From: Paenibacillus shirakamiensis
GTDB taxonomy: Bacteria > Bacillota > Bacilli > Paenibacillales > Paenibacillaceae
Length of the DNA stretch: 64,000 bases
Direction: 5' to 3'
Assembly (NCBI RefSeq): GCF_017874255.1
Contig: NZ_JAGGLD010000005.1
Location: 1-64,000, forward strand
A program made the translations under genes and the position numbers. The notes below the pieces were generated by a model that worked only from the letters and a program-made list of their open reading frames with translations, did no database searches and had not been told where the DNA came from. Shown one piece after another: positions 21,102 to 29,294 of the stretch; position 1 is the first letter of the stretch; every line of letters begins with the position of its first letter.

Positions 21102-21191
21102 TGCCTAACATCACCCACGTCCTTTAAAATGAACATCTATGCATCTATAGCTCAACTATGACATAATGCGAAAGTAACAGTTTCTCTTATG

Positions 21192-21211
21192 AAAAAGAGG
21201 CATTACGCCTC
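21192..21211 (-). terminator. Terminator-like hairpin in the uvrB leader
   Basis: Minus strand GAGGC-GTAAT-GCCTC followed by TTTTT: a 5-bp GC-rich stem with a U run. The only minus-strand promoter seen upstream is that of uvrB, so this sits in its leader, about 90 bases before the start codon. Confidence 0.5.
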
Positions 21212-21213
21212 AT

Positions 21214-21240
21214 TTAATATATAAACCTGAAAACCGATAT
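21214..21240 (+). promoter_or_regulatory. Candidate SigD promoter for motAB
   Basis: Plus strand ACCGATAT (21233-21240) fits the SigD -10 (GCCGATAA/T); TTAA 15 bases upstream is a 3/4 match to TAAA. It lies about 130 bases ahead of motA, inside the divergent uvrB leader. Confidence 0.5.
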
Positions 21241-21289
21241 TTAATAAACATCTATATAAAAAGAGGAAATCCTTTGTATTCCATGAATA

Positions 21290-21303
21290 GGAATGCTTGT
21301 TCC
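21290..21303. promoter_or_regulatory. LexA (SOS) box upstream of uvrB
   Basis: Minus strand GGAACAAGCATTCC matches the Bacillota LexA consensus CGAACRNRYGTTYC at 12 of 14 positions. It overlaps the predicted transcription start of the uvrB promoter, the right place for repression. Confidence 0.65.
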
Positions 21304-21309
21304 CATAAT

Positions 21310-21338
21310 ATTATACCTTTTTCATGAAAGTGATGCAA
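21310..21338 (-). promoter_or_regulatory. uvrBA promoter (SigA type)
   Basis: Minus strand TTGCAT-N17-TATAAT, with a perfect -10 and ideal spacer. The LexA-like box begins 6 bases downstream. The predicted leader to uvrB is about 200 bases. Confidence 0.75.
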
Positions 21339-21369
21339 TGGAAAGTCCGACGTAGGAGTGATAAAAGCA

Positions 21370-22167
21370 TTGGATATAACTACAGTACTTGGAATACTTA
21401 TTGGTTTACTGGCTATTGTGGGTGGCTTTCTATGGGAAGGCGGCGAAATTCACGGCCTCATGCAGGTTACTTCCGCTTTGATTGTTTTTGGAGGTACCTT
21501 TGCCGCTGTAATGGTCAGCTTCCCTCCATCCAAGCTTCGCACCATTCCTCGGGCCCTTGGCATCGCCTTTTCCGCCAGAAAACAGAATCATCTGGAGATG
21601 ATTGAAGATATCGTGAACATGGCGGTAACTGCTCGTAGATCAGGCCTTCTAGCTCTGGAACGACAAGTTTTAGATCATGAAGATCCTTTTCTAAAAGAAG
21701 GCATTCAACTTGTAGTCGATGGAACCGATCAACACCTCGTCAAACAGATTATGGAGCTGGAAATGGATGCCGTAGAGACGAGACATCAGGGATTCGCCAA
21801 AGTATTCGAAGCCGCTGGTGGGTATGCCCCTACAATGGGAATTATCGGCACAGTGATGGGACTTATTCATGTACTTGGAAGTTTATCCGATCCGTCAGCG
21901 CTTGGGCCTGCAATTGCGCTAGCTTTTACAGCTACGCTCTATGGGGTGGCAAGTGCCAATCTTATTTTTCTTCCCATTGCTACCAAAATCAAAACCCGGG
22001 GTGAAGATGAAATTCTACATTTGGAGATGCTTTTGTTCGGAATTCTCTCGGTGCAGAATGGGGACCATCCCCTACTTGTGCGCAAAAAATTAGAATCCTT
22101 TACCGCCGATCGCAGAACCCCGCGAGTTGAAAAAGATCTTTCCAATTCAACGGAGGCAGTTAAATGA
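21370..22167 (+). CDS. motA: Flagellar motor stator protein MotA
   Basis: A 265-residue proton channel subunit of the stator. Four membrane helices; conserved YAPTMGIIGTVMGL in the third and a cytoplasmic loop with charged residues (ARRSGLLALE) that contacts FliG. An in-frame GTG at 21358 overlaps the ribosome site; the TTG at 21370 has AGGAG about 9-11 bases upstream and gives an N-terminus (MDITTVLGIL) that lines up with B. subtilis MotA, so it is chosen. It overlaps motB by four bases (ATGA). A SigD-like promoter lies upstream. Confidence 0.93.
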   Translation: MDITTVLGILIGLLAIVGGFLWEGGEIHGLMQVTSALIVFGGTFAAVMVSFPPSKLRTIPRALGIAFSARKQNHLEMIEDIVNMAVTARRSGLLALERQVLDHEDPFLKEGIQLVVDGTDQHLVKQIMELEMDAVETRHQGFAKVFEAAGGYAPTMGIIGTVMGLIHVLGSLSDPSALGPAIALAFTATLYGVASANLIFLPIATKIKTRGEDEILHLEMLLFGILSVQNGDHPLLVRKKLESFTADRRTPRVEKDLSNSTEAVK

Positions 22168-22991
22168 GAAACTCACGCCGACGGGGAAAAGTGGAGACCT
22201 CTGATACAAAAGATCGCTGGATGATTACTTATGCCGATCTCATCACGCTATTGTTAATCTTTTTCGTCATTATGTATGCGATGAGTCGTCTAGATGCGGA
22301 CAAGTACAAAGTAGTTACAGAGTCTCTTCAGCACACTTTTAAAAAAGGAGATTCCGTTCTAGAGATGGGATCTGGTGTCAATGGCAGCGCCGACAAGTAC
22401 CGATCCAAGAACCCACCTTCTACAACACCGTCAGCGGTTACGAAGGCCGCAGGTTCGGGTTCTACATTGAGTAACAATTCTTCTAATTCACCGCTAAGTG
22501 AACGAGAAATCGCCTTTCGCAAACAGGAATCACAGCTTCAAGATTTGATGAGAGTCATTCAAAAGTATATCCAGGATAATAACTTGCAGGAACAGATTCG
22601 TGTATCGGATTTAGCCAAGGGAATCACGATTACACTTAGCGACCGCTTCTTATTTGATGCAGGAAGAGCTGATCTCAAAGCAGGCTCCAATCAGACCTTA
22701 TCCAAGTTAGCTAGCTTGTTCACCAAGCTTGATACGGTAGTCAGTATTGAAGGGCATTCGGATAATCAGCCGATTACTCGGGCCTCTAGATACACAGATA
22801 ATTGGGAGCTCTCTGGGGCAAGAGCACTTTCGGTCCTTAGATATTTCTTAAATAATCCGAATCTGGATAGCGACAAGTTCCAATACGCTGGATATGCGGA
22901 CACTCATCCCACCGCAGACAACACTACGGAACAGGGTCGATCCAAAAATCGCCGCGTTGAAATTACGGTTCTACGCCAATTGCAGCAATAA
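22164..22991 (+). CDS. motB: Flagellar motor stator protein MotB
   Basis: A 275-residue protein: an N-terminal plug and one membrane helix (about 22-43) carrying the essential proton-binding Asp25 in YADLITLLL, a Ser/Thr/Asn-rich linker (about 65-112), and an OmpA-type peptidoglycan-binding domain (about 145-272, with GHSDNQPI and RSKNRRVEI motifs). It anchors the stator to the wall. Translationally coupled to motA by a four-base overlap. Followed by a strong terminator. Confidence 0.96.
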   Translation: MRNSRRRGKVETSDTKDRWMITYADLITLLLIFFVIMYAMSRLDADKYKVVTESLQHTFKKGDSVLEMGSGVNGSADKYRSKNPPSTTPSAVTKAAGSGSTLSNNSSNSPLSEREIAFRKQESQLQDLMRVIQKYIQDNNLQEQIRVSDLAKGITITLSDRFLFDAGRADLKAGSNQTLSKLASLFTKLDTVVSIEGHSDNQPITRASRYTDNWELSGARALSVLRYFLNNPNLDSDKFQYAGYADTHPTADNTTEQGRSKNRRVEITVLRQLQQ

Positions 22992-22998
22992 TATAAGA

Positions 22999-23036
22999 AA
23001 AAGCCTCAGCGCATATGATGCCGCTGAGGTTTTTAG
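22999..23036. terminator. Bidirectional terminator between motB and minJ
   Basis: CCTCAGCG (23005-23012) pairs with CGCTGAGG (23023-23030), flanked by an A run on the left and a T run on the right. It serves both convergent units. Confidence 0.9.
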
Positions 23037-23104
23037 TTTTTATAATTTAGCATTGTCACGTTATATAAGCAATGGCCAAAAGTGATTACCATCTATAGGC
23101 GACC

Positions 23105-24439
23105 TCAAGAGTCATTACTAATTGTCCTCTGATCCTCATGCCTTGTAGCCCCTCTACGTGGTGACAGAAGCTCCAATAAGGACAAGGACTTTACACGAAG
23201 GGCGACAGGTGCATCATCATCGGGTACAAGAATAACACCTAACTGGTGATGATCTCCGGCATATATTGCTCGTTGTAGGAATTTACTCTCCCCCTGCAAG
23301 TTGAGCACTTCCAATTTACAAAAGGCGGGGTTCATCCTTAACCCACGATGTAACTGTTCTTTATTGTCGACAGCCAAACCATTGATTTTGAACAACACTT
23401 CCCCAGCTTCAATTCCTAATTCTTCAGCGGGACTTCCGGGGAGAATCGCTAACACTTTCAGCCCTCGCCGAGGATGAACAAATATAGGGCTGCGATTTTG
23501 TTCATCCATTTTGCTATACAAGACGAGCCCTTCATGTAATATAAAAGCGGCCAATGCTGCGACTAACATAAGTGGACTCCACCAAGATGCACTCAGAGCC
23601 AATATAAAAAGGACTATACCGTAGATCAATAGTCGACTTGAGGTCAATCTAGCTTTGACTTTAGGAAGCTGACTTACAGTCATCTCCGTGAATCCAATAA
23701 CGATAGGTAGGGCCAGAAATGTGAATCCTCCTTGCCAAGCCTCTCCCCCAAAAAAAGGAGTCCATGGTAACAAGCTGCCAGGTGTTTGAGCTGGAACGAG
23801 CAGAAATAGCGGTACAGGCCAGAAATTCTTCATTTGGTACCCACCGACCACTTTGCCTCGCTTCCCTTCATAAAACACAGGCCCCGCAAAGGATGCCCCC
23901 TGCCAGCGAATGAGTAATGCTTCGGCGATATGAAGCATGGCGACTAATGCAAGCAAAGCAGGAATGTTAAGCTCCCGAATTGTCTGTACGGATGAGTCCA
24001 GAATGCCTTGAAGATGAAAATTTGGGAACCACGATAATCCGAACTGAATTATACCTAAGAGGCCTACCGAATAAGCAAAACATAGATATCTCACGCGGAA
24101 TAGCAGCAAAATCAGCGTAACCACCCAAATGCAAATTATGCCGTCAAAGGTAAGCGTCATCCCTAGCCATGCGCTTAGTAATGAGATGCCTATACCTGCA
24201 GCTAGCCCGCCCAGAATTGTTCTCCATGCTTGGTGTACCCAGCTATGAAGACGCACATGAAATAGCTTACGCTCGAGCGTAACCTGCCTTCTATATTGCA
24301 ACACAATTAATAGAATTGAAATATAATAAAACGGCTGCATAAACAAACTTACTAACGCATCCGACCCTCTCCACAACCAATCAAGCCATATATTCAAGTA
24401 TGGATCACTCTCCTTAGGTTCGTGCTGACTATCCTGCAT
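23105..24439 (-). CDS. minJ: MinJ-like PDZ-domain membrane protein (division-site topology)
   Basis: A 444-residue polytopic protein with about seven to eight hydrophobic helices in the first 315 residues and a C-terminal PDZ domain (about 325-400, LAILPGSPAEELGIEAGEVL). B. subtilis MinJ (YvjD, 397 residues) has the same layout and bridges DivIVA to MinD at poles and septa; it lies near ctpB and ftsEX there too. The match rests on topology and neighbourhood, as sequence conservation in this family is low. The ribosome site is weak (AGCAGGGT), so the start is less certain. Last gene of the ftsE cluster, after the ctpB terminator. Confidence 0.7.
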   Translation of the reverse strand: MQDSQHEPKESDPYLNIWLDWLWRGSDALVSLFMQPFYYISILLIVLQYRRQVTLERKLFHVRLHSWVHQAWRTILGGLAAGIGISLLSAWLGMTLTFDGIICIWVVTLILLLFRVRYLCFAYSVGLLGIIQFGLSWFPNFHLQGILDSSVQTIRELNIPALLALVAMLHIAEALLIRWQGASFAGPVFYEGKRGKVVGGYQMKNFWPVPLFLLVPAQTPGSLLPWTPFFGGEAWQGGFTFLALPIVIGFTEMTVSQLPKVKARLTSSRLLIYGIVLFILALSASWWSPLMLVAALAAFILHEGLVLYSKMDEQNRSPIFVHPRRGLKVLAILPGSPAEELGIEAGEVLFKINGLAVDNKEQLHRGLRMNPAFCKLEVLNLQGESKFLQRAIYAGDHHQLGVILVPDDDAPVALRVKSLSLLELLSPRRGATRHEDQRTISNDS

Positions 24440-24453
24440 ACCCTGCTAAAACA

Positions 24454-24482
24454 GAAAAAAAGAAGGCTGGTAGACAGCCTCC
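24454..24482 (-). terminator. Terminator after ctpB
   Basis: AGGCTG (24464-24469) pairs with CAGCCT (24475-24480); on the minus strand seven T follow. Since minJ is transcribed the other side of nothing else, this ends the ctpB transcript at 24496. Confidence 0.75.
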
Positions 24483-24495
24483 TTTACTAATTCGC

Positions 24496-25950
24496 CTAGC
24501 GTGCCGTAATTTCCTTCTCGACCTCTGTGAAAGCGCGGTTTAGTTGCACATCATTTTTCGGATCCCGAATGTGGGTGATGAGATTCTTCTCCAGTGCTTC
24601 GGCTGTCTTACTGTCAATCTCACCTGTAACTGTTAGAGTATTGCTCTTCTGAAAGCTCTTCACTGCATTTAAGGTGTTGGTATCGAAGTAACCATCCTTA
24701 CGTCCCGGAGCAAATCCTAGTCCGTCCAGCATAACTTGTGCATTTTTGATATTGTCATCATTCATATCATATTTCCAGGTTTTTTCTTTGTTGATGGGAG
24801 CTGCTGCAAAATACGCAGGTTGGGCTACCGCAATATCCGGTTTAATCCCCTTCTTATGAATCCATTCTCCTTTAGGCGTGAGCCATTTGGCAATGGTGAT
24901 TTTTAGCAAACTTCCATCACCCAGCTCTTTTTCAAAGCTCGTCTGAACTGTGCCTTTTCCGTACGTCGTATCTCCGATTAACTTCGCATTGGCTGATTCT
25001 TGCAGCGCACCTGCTAAAATCTCTGAAGCACTGGCACTCCCTTTATTCGTTAAGACAGCTATCGGGTAATCTTTTGCCGTTCCTTTTGAGAGCGTCTTCT
25101 CCCGTTGCTGCTTCTTGTCCTCAACTTGAACAATAATCTTGTCTTTGCCAATCATACGCTGAGCCATGTCAATTACGACGGATAACACACCGCCTGGATT
25201 GTTACGAACATCTATCACAAGTCCCTTCATTCCCTGATTCTCCAAGCTTTCAAGTTCCTTCTTGAAACGTTCGCCTGTGTTCAATGAGAATTCCGTAATT
25301 TCAATGTATCCGATCTTATTCTTATCCATATGGGCATTGACCGTCTCCATCGCAATATCATCACGCTTGATAGCAAATTCAAGTACCGCACTGTTCCCTG
25401 CACGCTTCACTTTGACTTTAGCTATCGTGCCTTTCTTGCCGCGAATTTTAGCTACGGCTTCATTCAGTCCCAGTCCCTCAAAAGATTCTCCGTTCACCGA
25501 GAGCAAAATATCTTTGGCATGAATTCCTGCTTTCTCAGCGGGAGAGCCTTTGATTGGAGATACTACAACGACGTTGCCATTCTCCATAGATACTTCTGCA
25601 CCGATTCCCGAAAAAGAGCCTTGAATCTGTGAGGTGAACTGTTCAGCAGTTGTTTTTCCCATATAAGAAGAGAACGGATCATCCAAGGCACCCATTATCC
25701 CATTGATGGCTCCATCCACTAACTTACTCTGGTCTACATTCTGAACGTAGTTATTCTTGACCAGATTGAGCGCTGTCTCGATCTTACTCATGTCTTCTTT
25801 CGAAGCCTGTCCTGCCGTAGAAGCATAACTTCCGCTACCCGCGACTCCACTTCTTGCGAAATTCCAGTTCCCTGTAAGGGTCATGGTCAAAATACTGCTA
25901 GCAAGTACGGCTACCACTACAAAAAGGGCAACTGTCCGTCCTTTGTACAT
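24496..25950 (-). CDS. ctpB: S41-family carboxy-terminal processing protease CtpB
   Basis: 484 residues. An N-terminal membrane anchor (about 7-26), a PDZ domain (about 105-190), then the S41 peptidase core with Ser309 (GSASASE), Lys332 (YGKGT) and Gln336 as the catalytic set, matching B. subtilis CtpB numbering closely. A C-terminal peptidoglycan-binding domain (about 398-460, DGYFDTNTLNAVKSFQ) follows. In B. subtilis CtpB cuts SpoIVFA to trigger SigK in the mother cell; a wall-related role is also possible here given the neighbours. ATG start with AGGCGGTGA. Confidence 0.92.
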   Translation of the reverse strand: MYKGRTVALFVVVAVLASSILTMTLTGNWNFARSGVAGSGSYASTAGQASKEDMSKIETALNLVKNNYVQNVDQSKLVDGAINGIMGALDDPFSSYMGKTTAEQFTSQIQGSFSGIGAEVSMENGNVVVVSPIKGSPAEKAGIHAKDILLSVNGESFEGLGLNEAVAKIRGKKGTIAKVKVKRAGNSAVLEFAIKRDDIAMETVNAHMDKNKIGYIEITEFSLNTGERFKKELESLENQGMKGLVIDVRNNPGGVLSVVIDMAQRMIGKDKIIVQVEDKKQQREKTLSKGTAKDYPIAVLTNKGSASASEILAGALQESANAKLIGDTTYGKGTVQTSFEKELGDGSLLKITIAKWLTPKGEWIHKKGIKPDIAVAQPAYFAAAPINKEKTWKYDMNDDNIKNAQVMLDGLGFAPGRKDGYFDTNTLNAVKSFQKSNTLTVTGEIDSKTAEALEKNLITHIRDPKNDVQLNRAFTEVEKEITAR

Positions 25951-26046
25951 TGCTCAATCACCGCCTTTCCTATTTCGGGCTGACTTGATGCAGACCTGTA
26001 ATGTCCATCATAGTATATGTTTAGCTTGTACGGAATATTTATCTAG

Positions 26047-26092
26047 AAAAAAAGAGAAACGGGCAAGCCAATGCGCTGGCAGTACCCGTCTC
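26047..26092 (-). terminator. Terminator after the M23 hydrolase gene
   Basis: GAGAAACGGG/CCCGTCTC stem (26054-26063 with 26085-26092) with an inner GCCA/TGGC pair, followed on the minus strand by TTTTTTT. Confidence 0.85.
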
Positions 26093-26103
26093 TAACTATG
26101 CAA

Positions 26104-27417
26104 CTACAAGTAAGGCATGGCATCCACAGGAGTACCATTCAGCCGCACTTCAAAGTGTAAATGCGGTCCCGTAGAAGCCCCTGTATTGCCTGATTCCGCA
26201 ATTAGGCTTCCGCGCTGAACGTTATCCCCCTTCTGTACCTTAATCTCGGATAAGTGGCCATACAGTGTCCACACGTTATTACCATGGTCGATAATGACAC
26301 AGTTCCCATAACCGCTCCACCACTCCGCAACGATGACTACGCCATTATCTGCTGCATGTACATCTGTTCCAATCCCTACTGCAAAATCCGTTCCCGTATG
26401 AAGCTTTTTCGCACCGGTAATTGGATGAATTCGATATCCGAAGGGAGAAGAAATTCTTGCGCCCGATACAGGTAGAGCCATGGAGCCTCCATTACCTGTA
26501 AAACCGCCGCCAGAACTTGAGTGGTCCTCCGATGAGTTCGAGCTCGAATCTGAGTTGGTTGAAGCTACTACTTTATGGGCATTTGCCGCGGCCTCAGCCT
26601 TGGCTTTCGCTTCAGCTTTTTTCTTCTGATTGTAAGCATAGATTTGCGCGGCCTTAATCTTGTTCTTCTCTTGCGCTAATTGCGCACGCTTAGAAGCAAT
26701 GCTCACAAGCAACTTGTCTTGATCTGCACTGATGTCATCCGACTGCTCAATCTTATTTTGATAGCTCGCAATCAGCGACTCTTTTTCCTTCTCCTTCTGA
26801 GCTAAAGTTGCACGCCTACTTGCCGCTTGAGCGTACAGCAACTTAGCTCTGCTGTAAGAAGCCTGTAATTTCTTCTGTTCGACTTGAATAAGTGCCTTGT
26901 CTTTCTTGTGATCTTCAAGAATATTCTGATCTTGCTGTGCAATGGCTTGTAAGGAATCTGCACGATCAAGGAAATCCGTGAAGCTTGTAGACGATAAAAG
27001 AACATCAAGATAAGACACTACACCATCGGTGTACATTAGACGTATTCTAGAATCGAGCAGTTTTTCACGCTCATCAATGCGTTTTTGTGTCTGGTCAATT
27101 TGTTCAGCAGTCGTATGTAAATCTGACTCCGTCTTATCAATATCCGCTGAGATCTTTGACAGTTCTCCACTAACCGAATCAATTTGCTGCAATACCACCT
27201 GCAAGAAATTCGTTGCTTTATTTTTATAGTGCGCAGCATCCTGCTTGTCACTATCGGCTTGCTGCTGCTCCGTCTGGGCTTGTTTCGCCTGTTGCTGCAG
27301 AGCTCTTAATTCATGGTCGATTTGATCGACCGTTCGCTTTTTGGCATAGCTTTCACTTGGCACAAATAGTACCGAAGCCAGCGCAGTTACGACAACTACG
27401 GATAACCATTTCTTCAA
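26104..27417 (-). CDS. Murein hydrolase (activator) with coiled coil and M23 peptidase domain
   Basis: 437 residues. Signal peptide (1-25), then two long coiled-coil stretches (about 28-130 and 160-275), a Ser/Gly linker (about 290-315) and a C-terminal LytM/M23 domain (about 325-432) with zinc ligands in the HTGTDF and HLHFE motifs. The layout is that of EnvC and PcsB, wall hydrolases or activators controlled through their coiled coils by FtsEX. Here it follows ftsX by only 30 bases, which supports that partnership (inference). Both zinc motifs are intact, so direct endopeptidase activity is likely. Start TTG with GGAGAG upstream. Confidence 0.88.
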   Translation of the reverse strand: MKKWLSVVVVTALASVLFVPSESYAKKRTVDQIDHELRALQQQAKQAQTEQQQADSDKQDAAHYKNKATNFLQVVLQQIDSVSGELSKISADIDKTESDLHTTAEQIDQTQKRIDEREKLLDSRIRLMYTDGVVSYLDVLLSSTSFTDFLDRADSLQAIAQQDQNILEDHKKDKALIQVEQKKLQASYSRAKLLYAQAASRRATLAQKEKEKESLIASYQNKIEQSDDISADQDKLLVSIASKRAQLAQEKNKIKAAQIYAYNQKKKAEAKAKAEAAANAHKVVASTNSDSSSNSSEDHSSSGGGFTGNGGSMALPVSGARISSPFGYRIHPITGAKKLHTGTDFAVGIGTDVHAADNGVVIVAEWWSGYGNCVIIDHGNNVWTLYGHLSEIKVQKGDNVQRGSLIAESGNTGASTGPHLHFEVRLNGTPVDAMPYL

Positions 27418-27447
27418 TGTGTTCTCTCCATTCTGATCTAAATCGTT

Positions 27448-28362
27448 CTATACTTTTAAGAATTTGCGTATCGATACCGTACTTCCCCAAATTCCTATTA
27501 ACAGTCCAAGTCCAATCATTAAAGAGACTATGGGAAGACCAATATCACTCATCGGGATTAAATGAATAGGTAAGGAAATATCCTGACTCACAGACTCCAC
27601 CATCTGCCGATAACCAAAAATTAATACAGCCGAAGTAACAAGAGAGCCTATAAGCCCAATTAAGCCACCTTCCACAAAGAAGGGCCAGCGGATGAAGAAA
27701 TTCGTCGCTCCTACCAATTTCATGATTCCAATCTCACGGCGGCGTGCCAGAATCGTGACACGAATGGTATTTGAGATCAGGAACATGGCCATGATACCAA
27801 GTCCTACAACAAAGATGAAACCTACATTACGAATGGTGCGTGTAATTTTAAATAACTTCTCAATGGTTCCTTGTCCATAATTCACTTTAAAAATGGGTGC
27901 GTCTGTATATTTCTTATTCAGTGCTTCAATTTTGGAGGCTACAAAAGCTACTGTAGTAGGTTCAATCACTTCGACTTTGAGCGTGTCTGGAATAGGATTC
28001 GTCTCTTCCGTATACCCATCAAGAAGATCCTTACCGTTATCTCCGAGCTTACTCTTAAAATCTTTGAGCCCCTGATTTCTCGATACAAAATCAACTTTGC
28101 TCACCTCTGGCATCATGGCTATCTCATTACGAATCTTGTCTACTTCGGCCTGAGGCACTTTTGAATTCAAGAAAGCACTAATCTGAACTTGATTATCTGC
28201 GTCATCTGCGAATGCATTGACGTTAAGTACAAGGAGAATAAATACACCTAATATGAGTAAAGAAACAATGATTGACGTAATAGATGCGATGGACATCCAA
28301 CCATTACGGAATACATTTTTAGTCCCTTCACGTAAGTGTCTAAGAAAGGTTCTAAAAGTCAT
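27448..28362 (-). CDS. ftsX: Cell division ABC transporter permease FtsX
   Basis: A 304-residue membrane protein with four helices: one near 22-44, then three in the C-terminal half, with the extracellular loop domain (about 55-160) that binds wall hydrolases. The start is the ATG at 28362 (MTFRTFLRHLREG), 7 bases after GAGGGGAG; an upstream in-frame start lacks a site. It overlaps the end of ftsE by 11 bases, so translation is coupled. With FtsE it turns ATP hydrolysis into hydrolase activation. Confidence 0.96.
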   Translation of the reverse strand: MTFRTFLRHLREGTKNVFRNGWMSIASITSIIVSLLILGVFILLVLNVNAFADDADNQVQISAFLNSKVPQAEVDKIRNEIAMMPEVSKVDFVSRNQGLKDFKSKLGDNGKDLLDGYTEETNPIPDTLKVEVIEPTTVAFVASKIEALNKKYTDAPIFKVNYGQGTIEKLFKITRTIRNVGFIFVVGLGIMAMFLISNTIRVTILARRREIGIMKLVGATNFFIRWPFFVEGGLIGLIGSLVTSAVLIFGYRQMVESVSQDISLPIHLIPMSDIGLPIVSLMIGLGLLIGIWGSTVSIRKFLKV

Positions 28363-29038
28363 ATCCGTACTCCCCTCGAAGCTGGTCACGAACAATACTG
28401 CCCTCTTCTATAGCAATCACCCGTTTGCGCATGCTGTTCACAATATCCTTATTGTGAGTCGCCATAACAATCGTTGTTCCGCGGAAATTAATCTCATCAA
28501 GCAATTGCATAATGCCCCATGAGGTCTCAGGATCCAAATTCCCCGTCGGCTCATCGGCAATAATTACGGATGGATTATTCACAATGGCTCTAGCGATAGC
28601 CACACGCTGTTGCTCTCCTCCAGATAGCTGCGAGGGCTCTCGTCCTGCCTTACCTTTCAGTCCCACAAGGTCGAGCACTTCATTCACACGTTTCTTAATG
28701 ATCTTCTTAGGCGCCTCGATGACTTCGAGGGCAAAGGCTACATTCTCATAGGCTGTGAGCCGTGGTAACAATCTGAAATCTTGGAAAACGACACCGATAT
28801 TTCGGCGGACATAAGGAATTTTGCGAGGTTTGAGTTTGCCGATATTGAATCCATTTACAGAGATTTGACCCTTAGTAGGGACTTCCTCTCTGTAGATCAA
28901 TTTCATAAACGTAGATTTGCCGGCACCTGATGGGCCCACGAGGTATACAAATTCATTTCGATCAATCTTTACGGACACGCCTTGAAGGGCATGAGCACCG
29001 TTGGGATACGTCTTCCATACATCTTGCATTTCAATCAC
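28352..29038 (-). CDS. ftsE: Cell division ATP-binding protein FtsE
   Basis: A 228-residue ABC ATPase. Walker A GPSGAGKS (35-42), signature LSGGEQQR (about 138-145), Walker B IIADEPTGNLD (about 158-168) and the switch histidine in ATHNKD. GTG start with TTAGGAAG upstream. First gene of ftsE-ftsX-M23-ctpB. The 190-base region upstream carries a WalR-like direct repeat. Confidence 0.97.
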   Translation of the reverse strand: MIEMQDVWKTYPNGAHALQGVSVKIDRNEFVYLVGPSGAGKSTFMKLIYREEVPTKGQISVNGFNIGKLKPRKIPYVRRNIGVVFQDFRLLPRLTAYENVAFALEVIEAPKKIIKKRVNEVLDLVGLKGKAGREPSQLSGGEQQRVAIARAIVNNPSVIIADEPTGNLDPETSWGIMQLLDEINFRGTTIVMATHNKDIVNSMRKRVIAIEEGSIVRDQLRGEYGYDF

Positions 29039-29183
29039 AGAATCACTTCCTAAGCGTTATGTCTAGTCCTATCTTGGTCGGGGGTCTACGGTGTAATAAG
29101 GATGATTACCTAGGCTGTATTAGTTCGACACGTTCCAGCGAAATCCTTTAAAAGATGAGGAAATCCATCCCTTAGTCCCCTAT

Positions 29184-29200
29184 TGTAACAAACTTGTAAC
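29184..29200 (+). promoter_or_regulatory. WalR-type direct repeat between ftsE and the VanW gene
   Basis: TGTAAC-N5-TGTAAC on the plus strand, a perfect match to the WalR (YycF) consensus TGTWAH-N5-TGTWAH. WalR controls wall hydrolase genes. The site lies between divergent genes, about 150 bases upstream of ftsE and about 95 before the VanW start. Confidence 0.6.
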
Positions 29201-29294
29201 CTTTTGAGTACCCGAAAGTTTTCCTGGGTCTTTGCATATACATGGTTGTACATGTAATTGGACTAACTCATCTTTCCTAAAAGGGGCGATAATT

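Noticed and set aside
29240-29256. ACATG-N6-CATGT dyad before the VanW start
   Set aside because: Short, AT-rich and not linked to a known operator; chance is likely.
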